A stretch of DNA of 64,000 nucleotides from contig JASSKH010000021.1 of NCBI GenBank assembly GCA_031763025.1, positions 9,605,358-9,669,357 on the forward strand, given 5' to 3'. The position numbers were made by a program, and so were the translations under genes. The first letter of the stretch is position 1; every line of letters starts with the position of its first letter. This DNA is from Macrocystis pyrifera. Taxonomy: Eukaryota > Sar > Phaeophyceae > Laminariales > Laminariaceae. The notes under the pieces are model-generated. The model saw nothing but the letters and a program-made list of their open reading frames with translations, did not search any database and had not been told where the DNA came from. Below, in pieces: positions 34,467-46,133 of this stretch.

Positions 34467-35280
34467 TTGAGTTTCTGATGTCGCAACGTACCGAGCGTAG
34501 TGCATATTCACAGGCGGGTTGTTAAAAACTGTCCTTTATGTCTGCAAATACGTTTTGAAACATCACGAGAGTTGGACGGCAGCGGTATAGTGACCGCCTA
34601 ATCACTCTCGTGGTTGTAGAAAAATATTTCGAAAGCGAAACATCTCTAACGTCGACGACAAAGAATGCACCCAGGCGGCGAATGATATCAAGTGCCTTAA
34701 TCTAGGTAGATAGGGGACGCCACAGACGCATGACGCTTTGCTTGTGTTTGCTTTTTCAGGATGGGCGAATAGCGTAGCGCCAGCATTAGCGCGCCGGCAG
34801 AACTCCACGCGATGGTGGGAATGATGTTATTTTAGCGTCTACGGGCGTTAAGCGAGGCATCGCAACCGTATTGCATTCAAAGGTCTGGGCCGTGATAAAG
34901 CCCTCGACGCTCTGGACGTCCGGCCGTGGGAGACGTCGGGGGTAAGAGTGTACTGTGTGTACAGGTCAGCCTGTGTCTATTGTGCAATGACGTGCTTTGA
35001 TTGAAACACGAAGTCTATTCATGCGAATATTGCCTCAAACGCAGACATCTACGTGTCTAAAATTGTGACTTGCCGATACGATGCAGCTTTTGTATCGATA
35101 GTACCCGACATAACCCGAGCAAAACACTGGCATTGTTTCTGCTGTCACCAATCGCACGGTGTATGTATGCATCGTGCTGTAAGGCCATTCTTCATATATA
35201 CAATTTGAGAGGTGTGTGCTACCAACTAGGGTGGACTTCTGGTGTGTCTCTTGTATTTCCATCGTCAACAAATGCTGCCA
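34467..35280. other. spacer, no gene seen
   Basis: Short frames only. Confidence 0.4.
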
Positions 35281-35385
35281 CTACGGGGGGGCATAGTAAA
35301 TAGGACCTACGATACACACAAAACTATATCTCTACCTGTTTTTATTAACAATATTTGGTCCTACTTACCATGGTCCCCCGAATAG
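35281..35385. mobile_element. MITE copy 2 (about 105 bp)
   Basis: Termini CTACGGGGGGGCATAGTAAA and, reverse-complemented, CTATTCGGGGGACCATGGTA; same AT-rich centre as copy 1 (AACAATATTTGGTCCTA). Confidence 0.8.
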
Positions 35386-37050
35386 TTCTACTGTAGATGT
35401 ATTTACTGTAGACCTTCTGCATTTTCTACCACGCGTGTATATATCGGCGACATACTAGACAGACGAGCGATGATAAATGTGTTATAGACCCGCCTGGTGG
35501 TGTACCATCGCATAGTGCCAGGACGGAAATGTTGATGGGTACGAAATCAGCAACAACACGTCAAGAAATTCTGTCCGGTACGCGGTACAGCCCATAATTT
35601 CCTACATTGATGGAACACGAAGGAGCACATTGCTTACTTTTTTTTCAATATCGGTGTCTGCTACGCGATATGTACCGCCTTCAACTTCAATATGCGACTA
35701 CTCTACAGTTTCGATTTGTCATAAACCCTTACAGGTAAAAGCACATTCAGACGCCAATGATAAGAACAGGGCGTTTAAATTAATCCCAAAGCACGCTACA
35801 GGATCTATCTCTGACGCGGCCTTAAGCGTGGCTCAGACGGCGCCGAAACCCTCTCCCTGGGCACACGCACGTCTTCGTACCGGGCTACGACGAACAACGA
35901 CGAACCACCTCAAAACTTAACTAGTTATCGTGGTGCACAAGGAAGGTCAGGGCAGGCGCAGGCGGGAGTAGGGACAGATGTTAGTTCATCAAATTCTCGT
36001 CAAATTCTCGAACGATGGAGGACCGTAAGATGTGGCATAATGTTTGGTTGATGAAGCCGGTTACGCGCAAGCAAGCAGATTTCGACAGTTGTTGTCAAGA
36101 ACCGTCTGCGGACGATCACGCTCAAGTTCGATAACCAGCAGGGACCGAGAAAAACAGCGGGGTCTTAATCGCTGTCTTCAGGACTCTGACGAATATGTAT
36201 TTGGCGAGGTGTCTCCTGCACGATGCTGATCGCTAGAGATGTATACGAACAATTATGTGAAAAAAATGATCACACTATTTGCGAGGGTGGTTCACGTGTT
36301 GAATAGCTCGCGCGTATTTTAAATGAAAGGGACCTTTTGTTGTGCGATTACACTTTGGCTACTGTTAAATGATACTCGGTCGATAAGCATCCATTGCGAT
36401 TGCACCAGCTCCACTCCCCCCAGGAGCAGATAGTGTCGCATGCCCTATACCGACGACCTTACTAGTGAAAGGTGTGCGAGTTGAGGTCGTGTGTCCGAAA
36501 TGCTTGTGTTGAGTGCTTGCGGCGTGTATTTGATATTTACTGATGAGCCAGCATGTAGTTAACATGAGCAGAACTGGTAGTAGTCCTCGTTGGGTTTGAC
36601 AAAGGGCTACCAGAACCCGAAGCTCGTTCTCAATTTTCATGTATAGCCGAGTTCCAGCGCGCCAGGTAAACACGGAACTGTTCTCGTTACTCAAGTTAAT
36701 ACGCGAATCCCGAACGATCTGATTTCGTACGACGCATCCGTCGTTGCCCTACTTATCACGCTTTTCGTCGTGAGGAACGTGCCCGGTTGGGCGCGCGCTG
36801 AACCGAAAGTCACGCCACGACCCCTCCGGCCCCCTTACACACGACGCGAGAGTCTCCTGCCATCCTCCGCGAACAGAATGTTTCCTTTTCCAGGCAGGGC
36901 AGCAGTACTTTTTGGTATCCCCACTCTTTCCCTGCGTTCGCTGTCGCTGGAATCACAGTCCGGTCGACCCGTGTTGGCGTCGCCCATTCCAGTGTTAGAT
37001 GCATGTGATACCCATCATGGTCGGCCCTATCCACGACACCTGTGTTTCGC
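35386..37050. other. spacer, no confident gene
   Basis: Several 60-110-codon frames overlap on opposite strands (for example 36,365-36,694 minus and 36,770-37,054 plus); none has convincing coding bias. Confidence 0.35.
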
Positions 37051-37440
37051 CTAAATCGTGTACTCCTTAGGGTTACGCATTTCCGCCACTGGAATGAAGT
37101 CTCCTCGCGTTTCTTGCTCCCCTAAGTCTAGGTGAGTCGGGTGATATGTTTTTGGTATAGTATGGTAGTGTCTTCTCCCAAGTCTGAATCGCTTGTCAAC
37201 CGTAGACACCACCTCAGGAGCCTTCGTGATGCCTTGTACGACGATGGTATGCTCTCCATGCCGTTTGCCAGTAACGAAAGGAGTGTACGTGAAGCCGTTG
37301 GTCACATAATAAACTCCTACTTTTTGTTTTGCAGGCCCCTCCGTAGAGGTCATATACAGCTCCACGGAACGTTGGTAGCTTAACACATGTGTATGCTCAC
37401 CCCGACGACAAATCCCACGGCCGGCGTGTATAACTAACAT
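37051..37440 (-). CDS. unassigned small protein or exon (129 aa)
   Basis: ATG-initiated minus frame with protein-like sequence throughout: KVGVYYVTNGFTYTPFVTGK, HTIVVQGITKAPEVVSTVDK, HYHTIPKTYHPTHLDLGEQE, ending MRNPKEYTI. The alternation of Val/Thr/Tyr suggests a beta-rich fold. No family recognised. It is divergent from the surface-protein gene, with 270 bp between the two start codons, so they could share a promoter region. It could also be a fragment of a transposase-like protein. Confidence 0.38.
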   Translation of the reverse strand: MLVIHAGRGICRRGEHTHVLSYQRSVELYMTSTEGPAKQKVGVYYVTNGFTYTPFVTGKRHGEHTIVVQGITKAPEVVSTVDKRFRLGRRHYHTIPKTYHPTHLDLGEQETRGDFIPVAEMRNPKEYTI

Positions 37441-37710
37441 TGTTGTACAATCAAAGATGTGATTTCAACTCTTACTAGTGAATTCCCCCCGCTGAGGAAT
37501 CCGATCAACCAGACACAATATCCTCAAAACATATTTCCCTCTCGCACTGCGGGTAGTGACCTTGCGGTTCCACTGTATTGTGGATGAGCGGAGCCTCACC
37601 GCAGGATCGGGAGCTTGGTGCTTGTAGTGGTTGCTGGTTCAATACTTGTCATCCGGGGGGTCGATCATTCAACGTGACATATTCCTCACCACTGCTCTAA
37701 CCGGACATGC

Positions 37711-40700
37711 GTGGTCAACCTCGACGTACTGTCTAACAACTTGCATCACCATGACAACACACTGAACGTGGCCAGGTGTCCGCTGGTTGGCCGTTTGACG
37801 GCTGCATGTCTGGTTGCCCTTCCGGCATTTTCATGGAGCCAGGAGCTTACACCTTGCCCTGCTGAGACCGAGACTCGGACTGTTTCAAGCACTGACGATG
37901 CAGCTACTCTCGCGAGTTTGCTTAATTGCTCGAGTGGTTCATTCACTGTAGAGTGGGTTGGAGATGTCTTTGTGTCTCAAACATTGTACATCACGGAAGG
38001 CACTTCCCTCAACATCACTGGAGCTACCACGGGTGCGATGGCTGATGGCAACTTCGAGACCCAACTGTTTGCTGTCGATGGCGCATCCTCCTTGCATCTC
38101 GCGCATATGGTCCTCGCAAACGGCCACGCGGCAAACGGTGGGGCAATTCACGCTGTAGATAAGGCCCGCGTTTCGTTGGACGGTGACATGACGTTCACAT
38201 CGAACACCGCTTCGTATGGGGGCGCGATTTACGTGAATGCATCCACCGTTATTTGGAATGGTGAAAGAACCGTATTTAGCAATAACAACGCTTCGGGTTA
38301 CGGAGGTGCACTCATGGCGGAAGGCGCATCGTCAGTTTTGTGGGCTGGCGAGACGGCCTTCCTAGACAACTCTGCACTCTATAGGGGAGGAGCAATATTT
38401 GTAAATGGATCTTCAGACGTGTCTTGGAGCAGAACAGCGACATTATTCACCGCGAACACAGCCGAGCGCGGAGGTGCGATATTCGTACACGAGTTTTCGA
38501 ACATATCTTGGACAGGTGAGACGATGTTCGCTTCGAACAACGCCTCGTCCGGAGGTGCTATTTATTCTAATTCCTCTACCGTCGCTTGGGATAGTGGAAA
38601 TACTACGTTCAGCAACAACAATGCTTCAAACTACTACGGAGGATCAATCTACGCTCAAGGCTCGACACGCGTATCGTGGGCTGGCGTGACGGCTTTCATT
38701 AACAACTCGGCGTTGTATCGGGGGGGGCGCAGTGTATCTCAAAGAGGATTCAGAAATATCTTGGAGCGGGAGCACGATGTTCACGGAAAACACCGGACTG
38801 CGTGGGGGTGCAATATACGTGAATGCATCCACCGTCATTTGGAATGGTGAAAGAACCGTATTTAGCAATAACAACGCTTCGGGCTACGGAGGTGCACTCA
38901 TGGCGGAAGGCGCATCGTCAGTTTTGTGGGCTGGCGAGACGGTCTTCCTAGACAACTCTGCACTCTCTCAAGGAGGAGCAATATTTGTAAATGAATCTTC
39001 GGACGTATCTTGGAGCAGAACAGCGACATTGTTCACCGCGAACACAGCCGAGCGCGGAGGTGCGACATTCGTACACGAGTTTTCGAACATATCTTGGACA
39101 GGTGAGACGACGTTCGCTTCGAACAACGCCTCGTCCGGAGGTGCTATTTATTCTAATTCCTCTACCGTCGCTTGGGATAGTGGAAATACTACGTTCAGCA
39201 ACAACAATGCTTCAAACTTCTACGGAGGATCAATCTATGCTCAAGGCTCGTCACGCGTATCGTGGGCTGGCGTGACGGCTTTCATTAACAACTCGGCGTT
39301 GTATCGGGGGGGCGCAGTGTATCTCAAAGAGGATTCAGAAATATCTTGGAGCGGGAGCACGATGTTCACGGAAAACACCGGACTGCGTGGGGGTGCAATA
39401 TACGTGAATGCATCCACCGTCATTTGGAATGGTGAAAGAACCGTATTTAGCAATAACAACGCTTCGGGCTACGGAGGTGCACTCATGGCGGAAGGCGCAT
39501 CGTCAGTTTTGTGGGCTGGCGAGACGGTCTTCCTAGACAACTCTGCACTCTCTCAAGGAGGAGCAATATTTGTAAATGAATCTTCGGACGTATCTTGGAG
39601 CAGAACAGCGACATTGTTCACCGCGAACACAGCCGAGCGCGGAGGTGCGATATTCGTGAACGTGTCGTCAGTTTCTTGGGAAGGCGAAGAAACCAATTTT
39701 AGCAGTAACGTCGCTACAGGAACCTACGGAGGTGCAATCATGGCCGAACTTTCATCCTCTTTATCTTGGGACGGCAAGACGGCTTTCGTCAACAACTCCG
39801 CCGGTTTGTCGGGAGGAGCAGTAACGGTTCGCTATGACTCGAGTATGTCGTGGGATGGCGAGACAGCCTTCAGAAACAATCACGCCGACTATTGGGGAGG
39901 CGGGGTATATGTGAGCTATCATGCGAATGTTTCGTGGACAGGCAACACAACGTTCTTCAACAATGACGCTCGCGATGGAGGCGGCTTGCTTCTCTACGAA
40001 AATTCTACCGGCGCCTGGAGCGGCACCACCACGTTTGAACACAATACGGCGAAGTTTAGGGGGGGGGGTCTCGACGTCTTCACTCGCTCTCGAGCTTCTT
40101 GGACCGGACAAACGATATTCACCAAGAACGCTGCCAACAGGGGAGGAGCTATTTTGATTTGGGAGTCTTCCGTTTTCTGGACCGGGAACACCACGTTTGC
40201 CGATAACGAAGCTTACACGGATGGCGGCGCGGTGTACACCATAGTCGCATCACATGTGCAGTGTCAAGGCACAACCACATTTCGAAACAACAGCGCGTCT
40301 GCTGGGAACGGCGGAGCTCTGGGCGTATACGGGTTCGGGTCGCCAGATGGGTCTTACGTCAACATGTCAGGCCGAACGATTTTCATCGACAACTTCGCGC
40401 TCTTGAACGGGGGCGCGCGTTTTCTTCTTGCAATCGACAAGGTCAACATTACGAAGGGGTGATATTCCATTCAAACTTAGCAGGCATTGGGGGTGCTGTC
40501 GCAACCTCTGGGACTGGAAATAACAACGAAACTGAATCCTCCACGCCAACGAAGTTTTCGGGATGTGCATTTATCAACAACACAGCGACCGAAACTGGAG
40601 GCGCGTTGGAAAGTGCGTTCGGCCAAGAACACATCATATCCTGCCGTTTCGAGAATAACTCGGCAGGTGGGTGACCGAAAAACCAGTTCTCGAACGTTGT

Positions 40701-43528
40701 GCACATGTAATCATCCACCAGTTTCACTGAAAAACTAAGCCTGAGGCTCTCAAAACGGTTGGTAAACGCCCCTTTTCTTCTCTGTGTCATATATCTTGTA
40801 CCTTTACTAGTAGATGGATCCAACACGACCTTTGCTTGACCCCCGACCGTCCTAAACCAGACATGGGTGGCGCATTACGACTCGTTGGCAAAACATCCAT
40901 TCGCGGCTGTTCTTTCATTTCCAACATGGCGTCCAGCAGCGGCCTCGCGATTGCTGCCGTCGGATCCGTGGAAATAACCGACTCCTCCTTCGACAGAAAT
41001 ATGTTCTTCTGCGGAGAAGGAGATTTCATGACTACGAGCGAGGTATGCAATGCCTTTGACTTTTCTTTCCGGTAGATAGATAAAAGTATGTATATCCGTC
41101 CGCGTAGTCTCGAACATCATTATCCAAAACACACACACCTTCGGTAAATATCAAACTGACAAAGTAAACAAGTAAAGCTCGCAATCGATTCTAACACTGG
41201 ACAATGACCATTTTACGACACTTCATGACCATCTCCGCATCAGCCAAGCGAGCGTCGACGCGTATGAAGCTTTGGGTTAGTAGCCCGTTGAGATCCAGAT
41301 CGGGCTGCATATTTATGTACGAGTGAGTATTGCATGCTGTGTGCCGAACGTCTATCTGCGTGAAAGAAACAAGTGTATAGCGACTGTGGCATGTATGATA
41401 CCCACATGCTCATCCGGTGCCCTCTGCCCCCAGGACCGCTCCGGTACTGCTCGCTACGATAGTGTTTGTGTTGGGTGTCCTCTGTGGGACGATTGCCAAA
41501 ATTGCACCATGAGTGAAATCACCTCGGGGCCCGTTTGCTCAAGGGCGCCGGAGCACACAACTGCCAACGAATTTGGCAACACCCTGGAAACCCTGAGCAT
41601 TCAAACAGGGTACTGGCGCGCAACCACCAGCAGCGACATCATCTTGGCCTGCTATAATCCGCGGGCATGTAGGGGTGGACAGACCGGGACAGAGACTTTC
41701 TGCCGCGACGGCTACACGGGAGCATGTAAGTGTGTTATGCCAGCATACCATGTCGTCCCGGCCTACGGTACAGCCACACCGTTGCACTGCGCTGGAACCT
41801 GATTTAATCGCCCCACAACCTTTTTTCGTGTGTGCGCGCCCACTGAAGACTGCTCTGTGTGCGAAAGCGGATACTCATCATCTCTGTCTACTACATGTAC
41901 GCGGTGTTCCCCGTCGAGACGTCAGTGGCTGGTGGCAATGACAGTTATTGCCGGCATTGTCGCTGTCTGCGCCACGGTGGTCTTCTCGGGATACTTAGTG
42001 TCCACGAAATTCGAAGAGAGGACGGCCACCTGCACCCGCGAAGGGATTCTTCGTCGAATTCCACTTCAGGCGTTCAAAAGCATCATAATCGTCTGGCAGA
42101 TTTTAACTCAGGCAAGAAGTACTTCCGGCCTTCCAAGGCGAAGCAGTTGGTAGTGATCGATGGATTAAATCGGCTCCGGAATCTGTGTAACTATTTTGTG
42201 TACACGCTAGGTTAAAAAAAAACGACGTATAAGCACCGTGCTTCTTGTTCGTGCCTCGCTCGACGAACACGTGTGTTACCAGAGAGAGGGCATCGTTCTG
42301 CCGTGAATTGAGCAGCGGTCGCCAAACGTATACCTAGTACGTGGTATGCTGCTAACACGATTGCAACCACCGCCTTGTCACCTGTTGACCTCCTGCGCAG
42401 TTTGCTTCTGTGGCTAACATCACCTATCCTGGTGTGTATCAGACCTTTTTGAGCGGCCTCAACATCATAAACCTCGATATCGGGTTACTCATGTCCGCCG
42501 GGTGCCTTTGGCCGGACATCGACTTCCACGCTCGTCTTCTTGTGGGAACTCTCTGGCCTTTGTTGGTACTTGCGCTGCTGGCGATGACGTACGCGATAGC
42601 TCTGCGCAAGAACTCTGGGTGTGACGGCAGTGTACACGAAAAAATTCGTAGCAAGCATTTAACTGCGGTTCTGTTGCTGTTGTTCTTCGTGTATTCGTCG
42701 ATTTCGTCGACTGTTTTCAGAATGTTTGCGTGCGACTCTCTTGACGACGGCAACGAGTATCTCCGAGCGGATTACCGAATCATGTGCACGGACGCAAAGC
42801 ACAGGGCCCTCCAAGTATATGCCGGATTCATGATCGCTGTCTATCCTGTAGGCATTCCCTTGCTATTCCTGGTTCTGCTGTATCGATATCGCGAGGTTTT
42901 GTCGGAGCCCTGGGGCGATAAGGCGGCAGCTAGGTCGATCGACAGCCTGTGGGCACCGTACCGATCCAGTTGTTTTTACTATGAGATTGTCGAGTGTGGG
43001 CGACGAATAATTTTGGCCGGCGTCGTCGTCTTTATCTATCCCAATGACACGGCGCAGATCGCGATAACGATCCTAAACTCTTTTTTCTTTTTCGTGATGT
43101 CGGAGGTACTGTCTCCATACGAATCCATGTCGGATACGTGGTTATCGCGAACGGGACACATTATAATAATTTTCAGCATGTTTGACGTATTGCTGTTGAG
43201 GGTGGATGTCTCTCAGGAGTCGAATAAGAGTCAGCAGGTATTCGCTGGGGTGTTCGTAGCAGGGCATGTCATAATGGTAGCTGCTGTGATAGCAGAGGTA
43301 ATCGGGATATTCTATGTTTCAAAGCAGGCAGGGAACGTGGTAGAGGAACGTTATCCATCTCAACGCGCTCTTCGAAGGCCAAGCATGCCTTGGGGACAGG
43401 AAAGCGCAGACGGGGAGGAGAAAAGCCAAGCTGGGGACGTGCTTCGTTCGTGGGGTTCGTTTATGCGCCGAGCGGAGGCGTCAGAGGGTGACACTGCAGA
43501 GTATCGCAACGTGGTTTCGCGTCGCTGA
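37711..43528 (+). CDS. Pmp-repeat, Cys-rich, multi-pass membrane surface protein
   Basis: Five exons: 37,711-40,666, 40,861-41,042, 41,434-41,725, 41,849-42,111, 42,401-43,528; about 1,606 residues. All junctions are in phase; the last intron has a GC donor (CAG|GCAAG). Domains: a probable signal peptide (LTAACLVALPAFSWS); about 30 beta-helix coils of 27-29 residues with GGAI and FxxN motifs, as in chlamydial Pmp adhesins; a Cys-rich module (CVGCPLWDDCQNC...CRDGYTGAYCSVCESGY); one membrane span (WLVAMTVIAGIVAVCATVVF); then about seven more, including YPVGIPLLFLVLLY, and a polar cytosolic tail. It is likely a plasma-membrane adhesin or receptor-like protein; ligand unknown. Oddities: a 195-residue block is triplicated. 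The frame shifts twice, both at G runs: 8 Gs at about 38,720 where the next copy has 7, and 4 Gs at about 40,455 where the frame needs 5. The shifts cancel, so assembly error or a recent pseudogene are both possible. Confidence 0.85.
38231..39655 (+). repeat. 585-bp (195-codon) coding tandem repeat, 2.4 copies
   Basis: Units start at equivalent points 38,231, 38,817 and 39,402. The spacing is 586 and 585 bp; the extra base is the eighth G of a run in unit 1. Each unit encodes seven beta-helix coils of 28, 28, 28, 27, 29, 28 and 27 residues. The third copy breaks off near 39,655, after which coils are diverged. Very high identity between units indicates recent in-frame duplication. Confidence 0.9.
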
Positions 43529-45512
43529 TCGCATCGGGCGTGTCCATGTACTCGAATTTGACTGAGACATTGAGTATGTATTGACTATGTACTTAATACC
43601 TTCTCTGAGTGAAGACTGCCATAGAGAGAGCTGATTTGTGGGGGTGTTTGGGAGAAGTTCAAGCCGATGCATCATATCGCCGGGTGGCAGGGAAGGGATA
43701 TTGGATCGAACGGCAATTTCATAGTATGGGGCATCATGTAGGTGGCTATACCGATAGCCGGAGTTGAACGTGGGACGTTACGGCAGTGGTATCAACGAAT
43801 CTGTGAACTTGTGTAGAATTACGTTGTGTTGTTCCGACAGGTAAAGGAGGGGGAGAGTACATAGCAGCCATGCTAGGTATGGACGGTATGGACGTGGAGG
43901 GGGTTCTGGCGGAGATCGCTGGACGCTTGTCTCGGACGAGCTGGACAAACCACATTAAAAGCAACGGACGCCGTAGAAACGTTGATGGGGCCCAAATCGT
44001 GTCGGAAAATGAACTCGACTATTCCCTTACATCTACAACAAGGTTTAGTGTACCTACGTCAGTCCGGACACCAGGCTGCATAACTACGACACGTAAGGCA
44101 TGAACACCGGGTCAGAGCCAGCGAAATAGGGTTACTAAATAATAGAGGCGCGATCAGTTTCATGATACGATATGTGCAAACCACGCCAACGAGGTTCCCG
44201 GAGAACGTTTTGTAGGGGCGTAACCCTTTCTCAGAACCACCCCCTCGTCCACCAGTCGGGACATCAGACCGAATACGTATGGGTCTCTCCCCCCATGGAA
44301 CCAAGCATTCAATTTCGACATGGTGAATTTCGCAGACTGCGTCGTTCTCCAAACCTCCCTTGCATCCTCTATTTCATAAAAGGGGTATTAATCAAGATCT
44401 CGGGGAGTGTTCTTCGTGTGTTGTTAGCATGTCGGATATTGCTTTGTCTCTTCCCGTGCATCTATTAACCATCGACCCATTTTCCCCGTCATCTTCGAGT
44501 CCACGACTAAAACATGAGCCGTTTCCCGATGTAGTGTCAACTCTCAAGTATCTGTGGAGAAAAACAATTTGGTTTCTGACGATTTCTGGTTTGTTTTTTC
44601 TGGCCTGATCGCTCACCAGAGATGTGCTCTAGTTGCGTACTTCTTAGCTAAACAATCCCCTGGACACAGCTACCGCTAACAACGCAAAACGGATCGCACC
44701 CGTTTATAATGGCCCACCTCCAGTAGGCATGACAGCTTCCTCGCGTAACGTCGTGAGGTGTTGCTATATCCAAGGATTGTGTCAGGATGCTGTGTATTTG
44801 CCCCCCACCAGCGGGCCTTTACAACGACAAGTTGAATTTAGGCGTATTGGCACATGGTCCAAACGATGACCCATCAGCTGTGAGATTGAGGATTCGTTGA
44901 ACTTCGTCTTTGCAAGCTGCGAGTTACACGTGGTGCGCGCGTACTGCGGGTTTGACAAGGCTTGATGCTGCAGATGTATTGCGCTTGCGGGGAACAAAAT
45001 CCGAAGCCGCGTGTGTTCTATTTCCATGGTGAACGAATAATGCATGTCTTTAGGCTCTGTCACTTGTGAAAAGAGATGTCAGATGTAGCACCCAATTGTC
45101 TGTCAAGATCACTTGCGAGGACGAAGAAAGTAAATGGTTTGAAAGTGGTGGTTACGTGGCCATAATGGAAGGTATGTTGGTATCATAGATCAAGACGAAA
45201 CGAGCAGAAGCGAGCTGTGGAGAGGAAAGGACAGGAGCGGAGAGGAGCGGAGTGGGGTGGAGTGGAGTGATCAAGATGGAGCTGTTCTTCGTTAGAACAT
45301 CCGGGACAATGCACATGCTACGGGAAGATGCATTCTACCGTAATATGTACTTGTTCCCAGTAACGCTCTCGACAACGATCTGGTAACGTTCCAACAACGG
45401 TTTCAGCATCGTTGCGTATTATGATGTATTGAATACTGGTACAATTTACCGTGCTGTGATTCTGCCGAACTCGTGTTCTATCCGCACAGTACAATTCCCC
45501 CTAATGTCCAAA
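43529..45512. other. 3' flank and spacer, no gene seen
   Basis: No AATAAA signal is obvious close to the stop codon. The remaining frames are short. Confidence 0.4.
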
Positions 45513-46133
45513 CTAAGATACTCGTCTGCTTGTTTCAGTGCGTAGTGACTGAACATCACGATAGATACGCGTGGAACTCAACGTCCATATATTCCAACAT
45601 ATTGGTCGCGCCTTTGTGGTCGTCACTTTCCCCCACACAAAAATAACGGCGCAACTTCCGTAATTTGTCAAGCGTCTTTCGACAATTGGCATGGCATTGG
45701 CATTGCCAACGAATAAGTTGAACTCCCGAACTTCCATGCCCACACGTTGTGCCGGGCCAGACCCCAGAAAGAAGGGTTATAGACACAGGCTATGCAGCCA
45801 TAGTTTTTCTCACGCATGAGCTACCTACGAAGATACAGCCGTCATGTGGCACGGTTGACTTTTGTGGGTAGGCATACTCGTGATTCTTGTTCCACCGCAG
45901 GAAAGACTGTATCTACCAGTATAACCCAATAGGCGGCACGTGCCCGGTACTCCAATTGGAGTAGATTCTGGCACCATCCATGTATGTTTGGTCCTTTGTC
46001 TGCACATGGCGTTCCAACGCCGCCCTTGCACGAGGAATACATCGAATTTCCAGAAGAACCGACCACGCAACACCTCGCTCTCGTCGTGTTCCTCTAGATT
46101 AATGACGCGGACAGTGGAATCGCGCTGAATCAA
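45513..46133 (-). other. possible decayed coding sequence on the minus strand
   Basis: Two adjacent minus stretches read like protein in shifting frames: RKLRRYFCVGESDDHKGATN then MLEYMDVEFHAYLS (near 45,660-45,556) and CRLLGYTGRYSLSCGGTRI (near 45,940-45,880). It may be an old gene or transposase fragment; no motif decides. Confidence 0.22.

Noticed and set aside
40367-41138. Several minus-strand frames over the surface-protein gene
   Set aside because: Shadows of the plus-strand coding sequence and its introns.
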